This document shows positions 27,664-36,615 of a stretch of 64,000 bases of DNA, piece by piece (within the stretch, counting starts at the first letter, position 1; the number at the start of each line of letters is the position of its first letter). The position numbers and the translations under genes are program-made. Below the pieces are notes generated by a model, which worked only from the letters and a program-made list of their open reading frames with translations, ran no database searches and had not been told where the DNA came from. This DNA is from Bradyrhizobium rifense (GTDB lineage: Bacteria > Pseudomonadota > Alphaproteobacteria > Rhizobiales > Xanthobacteraceae), in NCBI RefSeq assembly GCF_008123425.1, contig NZ_VSSS01000030.1, positions 62,001 through 126,000 of the forward strand, in the 5' to 3' direction.

Positions 27664-28637
27664 AGACATCCTCCACCGTTCTGGTCGCCATCCTTGCCGC
27701 TGCGCTCGGCGCCTGGGGCTATTCCATCCTCACACCGGCCAAGGTCGCGCCGGTCGAACATGCCGCGGACAAGAAGCCGGAGAAGCCGAATGACCATGTC
27801 GAGCAGGACGAACACGGGGCAGACCGAATCCGGATCAGCGACGTCAAGCTCGCTGCCGCCGGCATCGCGTTGGCCGAGGCGGAGAGCGTCACGCTGAACG
27901 ACACGCTCGCCTTCAACGGCGTTTTGCGCGCCAACCAGGAGGCCGTGGTGCAGGTGACGCCGCGCTTTCCCGGCGTTGCCAAGTCAATTCAAAAGCGTAT
28001 TGGCGACAAGGTCGGCAAGGATGATTTGCTCGCCACGATCGAGAGCAACCAGAGCCTCACCGTTTACGAGCTCAAGGCGCCGATCGCCGGCACCATCATC
28101 GAGCGACAGATTTCGCTCGGCGAATACGTTTCCGAACAGAAGCCGGCCTTCGTCGTCGCCGACCTCTCGACCATCTGGGTCGATCTCTCGATCTACCGGC
28201 AGGACCTCCGGCGCGTCCGCCTCAATGACGAGGTGCTGATCGATCCCGACGACGGCCGCGGCGAGATCAAGGGCGCGATCTCCTATATCGCCCCCGTGGG
28301 TTCGAGCGAGACGCAGACCGCGCTCGCGCGCGTCGTGCTGCCCAACACGGACGGACGGCTCCGTCCGGGCCTGTTCGCGACCGCGCGACTTGTGCTCGGA
28401 AAGCGCAATGTTGCAGTGGCGGTACGCACAGGGGCGATCCAGATGCTCGAGAACAAGACCGTCGTGTTCGTCCGCGAAGACGACGACAAGATCGAGGCCC
28501 GCCCCGTCGAGCTCGGCGATTCCGATTCAAAGTTCGTGGAAAACCGCGCCGGGCTTGCCGCCGGAGAGCGCTACGTCGCCGAGAACAGTTTTGTCGTGAA
28601 GGCGGAGATGGGCAAAGGAGACGCCGACCATGATTGA
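27660..28637 (+). CDS. czcB: CzcB-type periplasmic adaptor
   Basis: 325 residues. An N-terminal anchor (VLVAILAAALGAWGYSIL) is followed by a charged His/Asp/Glu segment (KPNDHVEQDEHGADRI) that could bind divalent cations, then the membrane-fusion core with the lipoyl motif GVAKSIQKRIGDKVGKDDLL and YELKAPIAGTIIERQI. It joins CzcA to CzcC. It overlaps czcC by 4 bp and czcA by 8 bp. Confidence 0.9.
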   Translation: MKTSSTVLVAILAAALGAWGYSILTPAKVAPVEHAADKKPEKPNDHVEQDEHGADRIRISDVKLAAAGIALAEAESVTLNDTLAFNGVLRANQEAVVQVTPRFPGVAKSIQKRIGDKVGKDDLLATIESNQSLTVYELKAPIAGTIIERQISLGEYVSEQKPAFVVADLSTIWVDLSIYRQDLRRVRLNDEVLIDPDDGRGEIKGAISYIAPVGSSETQTALARVVLPNTDGRLRPGLFATARLVLGKRNVAVAVRTGAIQMLENKTVVFVREDDDKIEARPVELGDSDSKFVENRAGLAAGERYVAENSFVVKAEMGKGDADHD

Positions 28638-31600
28638 CGCCCTCCTCTCTTTCTCAATCCGCCAACGCTGGCTGGTGATCCTCATCGTGCTCGCGGTCGG
28701 CGCCTTCGGCGCCTGGAACTTCACCCGCCTGCCGATCGATGCCGTGCCCGACGTCACGAACGTCCAGGTCCAGATCAACACGCGTGCGCCCGGCCTGTCG
28801 CCGCTCGAATCCGAACAGCGCATCACCTTCCCGATCGAGACCGCGATGGGCGGCCTGCCCAAGCTCGACTACACGCGCTCGATCTCGCGCTACGGTCTCA
28901 GCCAGGTCACCGTCGTGTTCCAGGACGGCACCGATATCTATTTCGCGCGCCAGCTCGTCAACGAGCGCATCCAGCAGGTACGCGACCAGTTGCCGGCCGG
29001 CGTCGAAGTCGCGATGGGGCCGATCTCAACCGGTCTCGGCGAGATCTACGTCTACTCGGTGGAAGCCAAACCGGGCGCGAAGTCGCCGACCGGCCTTGAG
29101 TTCACGCCGACCGAATTGCGCACCATCCAGGACTGGATCATCAAGCCGCAACTGCGCACCATTCCCGGCGTGATCGAGGTCAATTCGATCGGCGGCTATG
29201 AGCGGCAATTCCACGTGCTGCCGGTTCCCGGCCGGTTGATGGCCTACCGCCTCGGCTTCCGCGATATCATGACGGCGCTGGCCGCCAACAACGCCAATGT
29301 CGGCGCCGGCTACATCGAGCGCAACGGCGAACAATATCTCGTCCGCGCTCCCGGCCAGGTCGCCAATATCGAGGACATCCGCGACATCGTGATCGGCTCA
29401 CGCGGCGGCGTGCCGGTGCGTATCCGTGACGTCGCTGACGTGCAGGAGGGGCATGAGCTTCGCACGGGCGCGGCGTCGGCCAACGGCAAAGAGACCGTGC
29501 TTGGCACCACCATGCTGCTGATCGGCGAGAACAGCCGCACCGTGGCCCAGCGCGTGGCGGCGCGGCTCAACGAGATCGCGAAATCGTTGCCCGAAGGCGT
29601 GATCGCGCGCGCGGTCTATGATCGCACGCACCTGGTGGAAGCGACCATCCAGACCGTCGAGAAGAACCTCGTCGAGGGAGCGGCACTGGTGATCGCGGTC
29701 CTGTTCCTGATCCTCGGCAACATCCGTGCCGCCCTGATCACCACCTGCGTCATTCCTCTCTCGATGCTGTTTACGATCACGGGAATGGTCGAAAGCAAGG
29801 TCAGCGCCAATTTGATGAGTCTCGGCGCGATCGATTTCGGCATTATCGTCGACGGCGCGGTCATCATCGTCGAAAACTGCCTGCGGCTGCTCGCCGCCGA
29901 GCAGAACCGGCGCGGGCGACTGCTGTCACTGGAGGAGCGGATCCAGACCATCCGCGCGGGCGCCAGCGAGGTCATCCAGCCAAGCCTGTTCGGCACGCTC
30001 ATCATCGCCGTGGTCTATCTGCCGATCCTGACCCTGACCGGCACCGAGGGCAAGATGTTCACGCCGATGGCGCTCACCGTGTTGATGGCGCTCGCCGGCG
30101 CGGCGTTGTTGTCGATCACCTTCGTTCCAGCCGCAATCGCGATCTACGTCACGGGCAAGGTATCGGAGAAAGAGAACATCTTCATGCGCGGGGCGAAGAA
30201 AATCTATCTCCCCCTGCTCGACCGCGCCATCCGCTACCGCGGCAGCGTCGCGTTCGGAGCCGCGCTAATCGTCGCCGGCAGCCTTTTTGCGGCAAGCCGC
30301 ATGGGCGGTGAATTCATCCCGAGCCTCGACGAAGGCGACATCACCATCGAGACGATCCGGATTCCCGGCACCAGCCTGACCCAGAGCGCCGACATGCAGA
30401 TCCGGCTGGAGAAAGCGGTCAAGCAGGTTCCGGAAGTAGCGACGATCTTCTCCAAGATGGGCACCGCCGAGATCGCCAACGATCCGATGCCGCCGAATGT
30501 GGCCGACACCTATGTCACGCTCAAACCGCGCGAGGAATGGCCTGATCCTGCCAAGCCGAAGGAGGAGGTTGTCACCGAGCTGGAGCGCGCCGCCAACACC
30601 CTGCCCGGCACGGCCTACGGCATGACCCAGCCGATCCAGATGCGCTTCAACGAGCTCATCGCCGGCATTCGCAGCGACGTCGGTGTCAAGATCTTCGGCG
30701 ACGATCTCGATGTGCTCGCCGGCATCGCCCAGCAGGTCAACGGCGTGGTTCGCGGCATCGAGGGCGCTGCCGACGTCAAGACCGAGCAGATCGCGGGCCT
30801 GCCGATCCTCACCGTCAAGCTCGACCGCCAGGCACTGTCGCGTTATGGCCTCAGCCTCAGCGAGGTGCAGAACCTGGTCGAGATCGCGATCGGCGGCAAG
30901 CCGGTCGGCAAGCTGTTTGAGGGCGATCGCCGCTTCGACATCGTGGTGCGGCTGCCGGAAAGCCTGCGTGCCAATCCCGACGCGCTCAAGTCGCTGCCGA
31001 TCCCGCTGCCGCCGGCCGAGGATACGGCGACCGTCACGAAAACCGCCTGGCCGGGGACAGCAGGCACGGCGTTGCGCTACGTGCCCCTGTCCTCCGTTGC
31101 GGCGATCGAGATCGCGCCCGGGCCCAACCAGATCAGCCGCGAGAACGGCAAGCGGCGCGTGGTGGTGATGGCGAACGTCCGTGGGCGCGACCTGCGCTCC
31201 TTCGTCGCCGAGACGCAGGCCGCCGTCGCGGAGAAGGTCAAACTGCCGCCGGGTTACTGGATCGGCTGGGGCGGCCAGTTCGAGCAGCTGGTCTCCGCCA
31301 GCAAGCGGCTGACGATCGTCGTGCCGGTGGCGCTCGCGCTGGTGTTCCTGCTGCTGTTCATGGGCATGGGATCGGCGGCGGATGCGGCGCTGGTGTTCTC
31401 CGGCGTGCCGCTAGCGCTGACCGGCGGTGTCGCGGCGCTCTTGTTGCGCGGCATTCCGCTGTCGATCAGCGCTGGCGTCGGCTTCATCGCACTATCGGGC
31501 GTGGCCGTGCTGAACGGGCTCGTCATCATCGCCTTCATCGAGCGTCTGCGCAGCGAGGGGCGCCCCATCGCGGAGGCCGTGCGCGAGGGTGCGCTGACGC

Positions 31601-31842
31601 GGCTCCGCCCGGTGCTGATGACGGCGCTGGTCGCCTCCCTCGGTTTTGTGCCGATGGCGCTCGCCACCGGCGCCGGCGCCGAGGTGCAGCGGCCGCTGGC
31701 CACCGTCGTGATCGGCGGTATCATCTCCTCAACGGTCCTGACATTGCTGGTGCTGCCGGCACTCTATTTGCTGTTCCGGCGTGACGGCGCGGGCGAAACG
31801 CCTACAATGACGCCTGATTTGGCGATTTCCGGGGAGCGCTAG
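28630..31842 (+). CDS. czcA: CzcA-type divalent-cation RND efflux pump
   Basis: 1070 residues, starting MIDALLSFSIRQRWLVI. The HME-type helix-4 motif is LGAIDFGIIVDGAVIIVENC. The CzcA-specific segment TQPIQMRFNELIAGIRSDVG is present, where CusA has RIDMLSTG, so zinc, cobalt or cadmium is the likely substrate. Periplasmic and membrane domains are complete. It overlaps czcB by 8 bp and is followed after 2 bp by a cation diffusion facilitator. Confidence 0.93.
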   Translation: MIDALLSFSIRQRWLVILIVLAVGAFGAWNFTRLPIDAVPDVTNVQVQINTRAPGLSPLESEQRITFPIETAMGGLPKLDYTRSISRYGLSQVTVVFQDGTDIYFARQLVNERIQQVRDQLPAGVEVAMGPISTGLGEIYVYSVEAKPGAKSPTGLEFTPTELRTIQDWIIKPQLRTIPGVIEVNSIGGYERQFHVLPVPGRLMAYRLGFRDIMTALAANNANVGAGYIERNGEQYLVRAPGQVANIEDIRDIVIGSRGGVPVRIRDVADVQEGHELRTGAASANGKETVLGTTMLLIGENSRTVAQRVAARLNEIAKSLPEGVIARAVYDRTHLVEATIQTVEKNLVEGAALVIAVLFLILGNIRAALITTCVIPLSMLFTITGMVESKVSANLMSLGAIDFGIIVDGAVIIVENCLRLLAAEQNRRGRLLSLEERIQTIRAGASEVIQPSLFGTLIIAVVYLPILTLTGTEGKMFTPMALTVLMALAGAALLSITFVPAAIAIYVTGKVSEKENIFMRGAKKIYLPLLDRAIRYRGSVAFGAALIVAGSLFAASRMGGEFIPSLDEGDITIETIRIPGTSLTQSADMQIRLEKAVKQVPEVATIFSKMGTAEIANDPMPPNVADTYVTLKPREEWPDPAKPKEEVVTELERAANTLPGTAYGMTQPIQMRFNELIAGIRSDVGVKIFGDDLDVLAGIAQQVNGVVRGIEGAADVKTEQIAGLPILTVKLDRQALSRYGLSLSEVQNLVEIAIGGKPVGKLFEGDRRFDIVVRLPESLRANPDALKSLPIPLPPAEDTATVTKTAWPGTAGTALRYVPLSSVAAIEIAPGPNQISRENGKRRVVVMANVRGRDLRSFVAETQAAVAEKVKLPPGYWIGWGGQFEQLVSASKRLTIVVPVALALVFLLLFMGMGSAADAALVFSGVPLALTGGVAALLLRGIPLSISAGVGFIALSGVAVLNGLVIIAFIERLRSEGRPIAEAVREGALTRLRPVLMTALVASLGFVPMALATGAGAEVQRPLATVVIGGIISSTVLTLLVLPALYLLFRRDGAGETPTMTPDLAISGER

Positions 31843-31844
31843 GT

Positions 31845-32828
31845 TTGGGCAGTCACGACCATCACGGTCATCACCACGATGATCACGGCCACGCGCATGA
31901 TCATGGTCATGACCACAGCCACGGCCATTCGCACGGTCACGCGCATGTCCATGCGCCCGCCAATTTCGGCAAGGCGTTCGCGATCGGCATTGCGCTCAAC
32001 ACCGCGCTGGTCGTGGCCGAGGCGGTTTACGGCTATATCGGCAACTCCACTGCGCTGCTCGCCGATGCCGGCCATAATCTTTCCGACGTGCTCGGCCTGG
32101 TCGTGGCCTGGGGCGCCTCGATCGCGGCGCGGCGCGCGCCGAGCGGCCGCTTCACCTATGGCTTTCGCGCCTCTACGATTCTGGCAGCGCTGGCCAATGC
32201 GGTGTTCCTGCTGGTCGCAACCGGCGCGATCGGCTGGGAAGCGATTTTGCGCCTGCGCGAACCGGAGCCGGTCGCGGGCGTGACCGTGATGGTGGTCGCC
32301 GGCATCGGCATCCTCATCAACGGCTTTACCGCCATGCTGTTCGCGAGCGGCCGCAAGGACGACATCAACATCGAAGGCGCGTATCTGCACATGGCGGCCG
32401 ACGCCGCGGTCTCGCTCGGCGTCGTGGTCTCGGCGGCGCTGATCATCTGGACCGGCTGGCTCTGGCTCGATCCCCTCACCAGCCTCGTCATCTGCGCAAG
32501 CATCCTCTGGGGCACGACCAGCCTGCTGCGCGGCTCCATCGACATGTCGATGGCGGCAGCGCCCAAGGGCACCGACCTCGTCGCGATCAAGGCCTTCCTG
32601 CTCGCGCGGCCGGGCGTGTCAGCGATCCACGACCTCCACGTCTGGCCGATCTCCACCACCGAGACGGCGTTGACCTGCCACCTCGTGATGCCCGCAGGCA
32701 CCGCCGACGCGTTCCTGATGGAAACCGCGCAGTTGCTGAGGACGACCTATCGCATCGGCCACACCACGCTTCAGGTCGAGACGCATCCGGACAATGGCTG
32801 CGCGCTGGCGCCGGATGATGTGGTGTGA
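31845..32828 (+). CDS. czcD: Cation diffusion facilitator (CzcD/ZitB-like)
   Basis: 327 residues. The first 35 are a histidine-rich stretch alternating His with Asp and Gly, which buffers or senses zinc. Six membrane helices follow, with the metal-binding motifs LLADAGHNLSDVLGL in helix 2 and GAYLHMAADAAVSLGV in helix 5, and a C-terminal ferredoxin-like domain with VSAIHDLHVWPIS. It exports Zn, Co or Cd from cytoplasm to periplasm in exchange for protons, feeding CzcCBA. The start is a TTG two bases after the czcA stop; no suitable ATG exists before helix 1. Confidence 0.9.
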   Translation: MGSHDHHGHHHDDHGHAHDHGHDHSHGHSHGHAHVHAPANFGKAFAIGIALNTALVVAEAVYGYIGNSTALLADAGHNLSDVLGLVVAWGASIAARRAPSGRFTYGFRASTILAALANAVFLLVATGAIGWEAILRLREPEPVAGVTVMVVAGIGILINGFTAMLFASGRKDDINIEGAYLHMAADAAVSLGVVVSAALIIWTGWLWLDPLTSLVICASILWGTTSLLRGSIDMSMAAAPKGTDLVAIKAFLLARPGVSAIHDLHVWPISTTETALTCHLVMPAGTADAFLMETAQLLRTTYRIGHTTLQVETHPDNGCALAPDDVV

Positions 32829-32838
32829 AGGGCTGCGC

Positions 32839-33714
32839 CTACGACGCCTTTGCCGTCACGATCCAGATCGCGCCCGGCAGCGCCACTGACTGCCCCTTGA
32901 GGAACGGCGCAAGCGTCTCGCGGATCGAAGCCTTGGCCGCAGTGTACGTCTCCGGCGGATGGCCCTGGAGCGCGCGGCTGGCGGGGCCGATCTGAAGCGA
33001 GCCGTCGACGGCGGCATCGAGCCCGCCGCCGATGGCGATGTCCATCGGCAGATTATGCGGCTCCATCGCCACGTCGACGAAGCCGGCACCTTTCAGGATG
33101 CGCGTCACGCGCTCCTCCGAGGCGAAGGCGAACGGCCCCGGCTCCTCCGGCCCGACCGGCGGCATTTTTGGAACGTGTTTGTAGACCGCCATCAACGGCG
33201 CCATCATCCACGGATTTTCCTTCGGCTCGCGCCAGCAGGCAAACGCCAGCCGCCCGGACGGCTTCAGCGCGCGGCGGAGGTTGGTGAAGGACGCAACGGG
33301 ATCGGCAAAGAACATCACGCCGAAGCGCGAGGCGAGCAGATCGAAGCTCGCCGGCTCGAACGGATGCACCGTCGCATCCGCCAGCACGAAATCCAGCGGC
33401 AGTCCCTTTGGTGCAAACGCGCGTGCCTGCGACAGCATCGGGTCGGACACATCGAGGCCGAGAGCCAAGCCATCAGGCGCGACAGCTTTCGCGAAGGCAA
33501 AGGTCGTCGCCCCCGAGCCGCAGCCGACATCGAGAACGCGCTCGCCCGGCCCGGGCTTGGCGCGGTCGATCAGCACGTCGGCAATGGGCCCGAGCAGGCT
33601 CTCCTGCGCCGCATGGCGGTCGGCCCAGCGCTGCCCGCTGGGACCGTTCCAATAGGCAATCTGGTCGGCGTTTTGCTCGTGTCCGCTTGGCTGTTGCATG
33701 GGGGCCTCTGTCAT
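32839..33714 (-). CDS. Class I SAM-dependent methyltransferase
   Basis: 291 residues. SAM-binding motif I is ERVLDVGCGSGATTFAFA, with motif II at LALGLDVSDPML and a post-motif LPLDFVLADATVHPF. It is similar to UbiE/COQ5-like enzymes of small-molecule methylation, but the substrate is not shown. The start is set at the ATG at 33714. It is convergent with the cation transporter (10 bp apart) and is the last gene before the tRNA-Val locus. Confidence 0.85.
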   Translation of the reverse strand: MTEAPMQQPSGHEQNADQIAYWNGPSGQRWADRHAAQESLLGPIADVLIDRAKPGPGERVLDVGCGSGATTFAFAKAVAPDGLALGLDVSDPMLSQARAFAPKGLPLDFVLADATVHPFEPASFDLLASRFGVMFFADPVASFTNLRRALKPSGRLAFACWREPKENPWMMAPLMAVYKHVPKMPPVGPEEPGPFAFASEERVTRILKGAGFVDVAMEPHNLPMDIAIGGGLDAAVDGSLQIGPASRALQGHPPETYTAAKASIRETLAPFLKGQSVALPGAIWIVTAKAS

Positions 33715-33826
33715 TTTGGGCGGGGTGATACCACGCCGGAGGCCGATCAAGAGGTCAAATGAACGCGGTTTGCCATGCTGCGGCCTCTTGCTCCAACACC
33801 CGCCGGAGCGCTAAAGAGGCGCCGTG

Positions 33827-33867
33827 GGGCGGTTAGCTCAGCTGGTTAGAGCATCTCGTTTACACCG
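33827..33867 (+). pseudogene. 5' half of a split tRNA-Val(UAC) gene, island left junction
   Basis: GGGCGGTTAGCTCAGCTGG and the following TTAGAGCATCTCGTTTACACCG read as acceptor 5' strand, D-arm and anticodon arm up to the loop with anticodon TAC. After CACCG the sequence changes to ggacgcttccgac and no longer forms a T-arm. The missing 3' half is at 59416-59464. It cannot make a tRNA by itself. Confidence 0.85.
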
Positions 33868-33946
33868 GGACGCTTCCGACGCAAAAAGCTCAAGAGAACA
33901 AGGAGCTTCTGGGTCGGGCCTGCCGGGCGTACCAGAAACGGCGGCG

Positions 33947-34022
33947 GGGCGGTTAGCTCAGTTGGTAGAGCGCCTGCTTTACACGCAGGATGTCGGCGGT
34001 TCGAGCCCGTCACTGCCCACCA
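33947..34022 (+). tRNA. tRNA-Val(UAC), intact
   Basis: 76 nt with encoded CCA. Acceptor GGGCGGT pairs with ACTGCCC (one G-U), the anticodon stem CCTGC/GCAGG closes the loop TTTACAC with anticodon TAC, and the T-arm is GGCGGTTCGAGCCCGTC. It lies 80 bp inside the left junction of the candidate island and would supply the valine tRNA function lost by the split copy. Its 3' end is repeated at 35023-35053. Confidence 0.95.
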
Positions 34023-34167
34023 CCGCCGTCCAAATCTTGACGGGTGAGCAAAACGATACAGCCGCGCAAGTCCGGATTGTTCCATCCTGATGAGATCGCC
34101 GCTCGGCCTTTGGCATCCATCGGCGACTGAGAGCACTACGCTCCCGCCCAACCCACTGGAGGGCGAC

Positions 34168-34386
34168 ATGTCGTCACTTCAACAACTTCAGCTCAGGCCG
34201 ATAAATGACAATACCCGCTACGCCCAGGGTCAGCTCGTCCAATTACGCCGCCAGATGCTGCGGTTCGCCAGATCGACGTCCCCCGGGGCTCTGCGGAATG
34301 AGCGTCGGCAGATCGCGCGGTCCCTGCGCAGCCTTTTCAGGAACAAGGAATGGCTGAACACTCACACTATTGGCGGTTCGGAGTAA
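34168..34386 (+). CDS. Small basic protein, function unknown
   Basis: 72 residues, Arg/Gln-rich and largely helical (QGQLVQLRRQMLRFARS, RQIARSLRSLFRNKEW). The ATG follows GGAGGG, a good ribosome-binding site. The leader before it (34098-34148) is similar to the leader of the next small gene. The stop codon runs directly into GGCCGCCTCAG. No known domain is recognised. Confidence 0.6.
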   Translation: MSSLQQLQLRPINDNTRYAQGQLVQLRRQMLRFARSTSPGALRNERRQIARSLRSLFRNKEWLNTHTIGGSE

Positions 34387-34563
34387 GGCCGCCTCAGCGA
34401 GCGCCCTAATCTCCGCTTTATTAACTTTTGCGGGGTGAGCAGAATTGACCATGTGTCCGGTGCCGCGCATGGCAGACGGGAACTATCACCGCGCGGCCCT
34501 TGGCTTTCATCGGTGATGAGAACGCGACTAGCGCTCCCGCCTCCTCAGGAATGGAGCAGCGCC

Positions 34564-34761
34564 ATGCGGCGACACCGCTTCAAGCAAACCGTATCCCTCG
34601 AAGAGCGCCTTGCCGAACAGGCCCAGCGCCTACGTCAGGAAGCCAAATCGTTTCCACCAGGTATCGAGCGCGAGCGCACGATCCGCAAAGCCCGGCAAGC
34701 CGAGACCGGCGCGCACATCAGCGAATGGCTAAACTCGCCCGGTCTACAGCCCCCAAGGTGA
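34564..34761 (+). CDS. Small charged helical protein, function unknown
   Basis: 65 residues: MRRHRFKQTVSLEERLAEQA, then a charged helical stretch and the end EWLNSPGLQPPR. From memory this type of short protein is widespread in Bradyrhizobium genomes, often in many copies. It has a GGAATGGAGCAGC leader for ribosome binding. No function is known. The upstream leader duplicates that of the preceding gene. Confidence 0.65.
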   Translation: MRRHRFKQTVSLEERLAEQAQRLRQEAKSFPPGIERERTIRKARQAETGAHISEWLNSPGLQPPR

Positions 34762-34799
34762 ACATTGAAGCGGCCAGCGCTCTGTACTATCCGGATAGG

Positions 34800-34961
34800 A
34801 TGTCAGAGCAGGATGTTGCTCGGTTCCGCGCTCAAGCCGATGAGTGCCGACGACAGGTGGAGCGGGCGATCAACCCCCTCGACAAAGAGGCATGGCTGCG
34901 GCTAGCCAGCGAGTGGATCAAGCTCGCGCAGAAAGCCGCAGGTGATCGCGGCAGCGATTAA
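34800..34961 (+). CDS. Small helical protein (MSEQDVARFRAQADECR type)
   Basis: 53 residues: MSEQDVARFRAQADECRRQV followed by ERAINPLDKEAWLRLASEWI and a short Lys/Ala tail. Similar short proteins, as I recall, are common in Bradyrhizobium. An in-frame ATG at 34725 would overlap the previous gene and is less likely. The stop is followed at once by a GGCCGCC hairpin. Function unknown. Confidence 0.65.
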   Translation: MSEQDVARFRAQADECRRQVERAINPLDKEAWLRLASEWIKLAQKAAGDRGSD

Positions 34962-34981
34962 GGCCGCCTCAGTTGGCGGCC
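34962..34981 (+). terminator. Hairpin directly after the small gene
   Basis: GGCCGCC-TCAGTT-GGCGGCC forms a seven-pair GC stem immediately after the TAA, followed by TTGTCC, so the T-tract is weak. The same stem type follows other small genes near both ends of the island. Confidence 0.55.
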
Positions 34982-35022
34982 TTGTCCACACCCACGACCG
35001 GCAGTAAGCTCTGCGTCGTTCC

Positions 35023-35053
35023 GGTTCGAGCCCGTCTCTGCCCCACCACCGCC
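35023..35053 (+). repeat. tRNA-Val 3'-end remnant (direct repeat of 33998-34027)
   Basis: GGTTCGAGCCCGTCTCTGCC and CCACCACCGCC here match the T-arm, acceptor 3' strand, CCA and first flanking bases of the intact tRNA-Val, with one substitution and one extra C. The rest of the tRNA is absent. The two copies bracket a 1-kb block with three small genes, as expected for an earlier small insertion or a duplication at the tRNA end. Confidence 0.7.
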
Positions 35054-35181
35054 AAGGTTGTCCACACCGTAATCGTCCCGTCACGGGAGATGTGCGAATC
35101 GTGACATCATGTGCGCCCGATCCCAGAGGACAGGACCATGAGCCCGACCTATTTCGCAGTCCGCCGTGCTGCGATCGATGT

Positions 35182-35460
35182 ATGGCTGTCTTGCAGATGC
35201 ATGATCGCGAGGCGGAGGCCCGCGAGAGCTGGGCCCGAATGACAGCCCATCATCTTGTTGATGGGGCGCTTGCCGCCAGCGAACGCGCGCCCGGACCTCA
35301 TCCCACCCCCAACCAAGCCGCGCTGCTACGCGAGATTGCTAGGCGAGCATCGTGGCACATGCCCAACTCGGGCGACGAGGCGCGAGGTTTGGTCCGCTAC
35401 GTCGACATTGAAAATCTGCGACAGCCCAACGCGCGCGACGATGCGGCACCCGAGCGTTAA
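35182..35460 (+). CDS. Hypothetical protein, uncertain
   Basis: 92 residues from the ATG at 35182 (the frame is open from a GTG at 35092). The sequence is hydrophilic and mixed-charge (MAVLQMHDREAEARESWARM, ALLREIARRASWHMPNSGDE), without signal or membrane segment. No domain is recognised. The following 358 bp up to 35819 hold no gene I can support. Confidence 0.35.
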   Translation: MAVLQMHDREAEARESWARMTAHHLVDGALAASERAPGPHPTPNQAALLREIARRASWHMPNSGDEARGLVRYVDIENLRQPNARDDAAPER

Positions 35461-35819
35461 AGGCAGGGGATCACCTCAATGCAGACAGGTGAGCCAATTC
35501 CAGGCATGAGTATTGCCAACAAGCTCACCAAATAACCCCAAGCAAATACAAGTTGGTCTGAGGGAGCGCCTCTTCTAGAGCCGCCGCATGCTTCAAGAGC
35601 TTGCTAGCTGGTGGGCGGGCTTCATACCAACGATGTCACCATCATCGACGTGGTCGTAGATCACATCGAATTCCTCCGAGCCGATCTCAAGACGCCAGCG
35701 GCTCTACTCTCTTGGACGTCCGTCAGGGGCAACGGGCTCACCAACTGCGGTGTATCTATACTTCGCACCCAGCCGCAGCGGAAACAAACCCGCCGTCGTG
35801 TTGGCGGTCCTGCGACAAT

Positions 35820-36092
35820 TTAGTAGCACGGTCGATAGGGATCGTATCCGCAGCGATAAGCTCCGTAAGCTCCAGCAGCACCGACCGCAGCAGCTCCGAC
35901 ACCCACGGCCACTCCACGGCGTACCGCTGCACCACGGTAGACGCCACCGCGATAGACGCCACCGTGGTAAACGCCAGCGCGACCAACGCCAACGCCTCTT
36001 CGGTATGCGAAGGCGTCAGTTGAAATAGTCGCAATACACACGGTGCCAACGATAGCGGATGCAGCAAGCGAAATGAGGGTTCGACGCGACAT
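35820..36092 (-). CDS. Small secreted Gly/Tyr-repeat protein
   Basis: 90 residues. The signal peptide MSRRTLISLAASAIVGTVCI ending near DAFA is followed by short Gly-Val-Tyr repeats (AGVYHGGVYRGGVYRGAAVR) and a C-terminal CGYDPYRPCY with two cysteines. Such glycine-rich exported proteins are frequent in rhizobia and may be associated with the envelope; their function is unknown. It points away from the DUF1254 gene and is not part of that operon. Confidence 0.7.
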   Translation of the reverse strand: MSRRTLISLAASAIVGTVCIATISTDAFAYRRGVGVGRAGVYHGGVYRGGVYRGAAVRRGVAVGVGAAAVGAAGAYGAYRCGYDPYRPCY

Positions 36093-36615
36093 GATTGATC
36101 CTTTCTCGAGCTGACAGTTTGTACTCCGAACTAAAGTTCTCCCTCCCTTCTGATCGTGGTCCCCAAGATGGTAACCCGTTTTTCTCAGCCTGATCTGAGC
36201 AAAATTGACCAGCGCGTCGAAACCGGGTGTTCTTATCCTCGGCTTGAGTGTAGTCTCATCGATTAGAATGAGGCGTACGTGAATTGAGCAGCTAGAACTG
36301 CGTCATTCGCTAATTCCCGCGCAGGATCAGTTGCGCCGGTTTCGCATATGGAACAGCTGCGTATGCGGCACCTTATCCCTACGCCCGTCCGTCCGGCGCT
36401 ATTATCTCGATCCGCCCTGTTACTGAGACAGGAAGACACTGGGAGGCGCACGCGACGCCGGTCGGCCAAGTCCCCGGCGATATGATGCCGATCAGCTAAC
36501 CGACAGAAACGTCGCTCCGGCCATCAGGAGACGGCGGGAAGATTCCGACATGGACAAGGAGAACTGAACGAAAGGCACAAATTCAAAATCAACAATTCAG
36601 AAGAGGAGGTTCGAC
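36093..36615. other. Control region upstream of the DUF1254 gene
   Basis: This 523-bp stretch has no gene. At 36195-36212, ctgagcaaaattgaccag matches the perfect palindrome at 58206-58223 in 15 of 18 positions. A second inverted pair, CGCATA (36343-36348) and TATGCG (36362-36367), lies nearer the gene. I looked for a sigma-54 promoter (GG-N10-GC with TGGCAC/TTGC context) and did not find a good one. The region is the obvious place for control of the forward DUF1254 genes. Confidence 0.45.

Noticed and set aside
33824..34090. 88-residue frame containing GRLAQLVERLLYTQDVGGSS
   Set aside because: It is a translation of the tRNA-Val gene and its remnant, a well-known annotation artefact.
36174..36200. 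GTAACC at 36174, tested as another SigF-type promoter
   Set aside because: The base run 16 bp downstream is ATCT, not CGAA.
36093..36615. Search for a sigma-54 promoter before the DUF1254 gene
   Set aside because: No GG-N10-GC element in a TGGCAC/TTGC context was found; likewise none upstream of 41600 or 55034. The link between the activator and the cluster therefore stays inferential.
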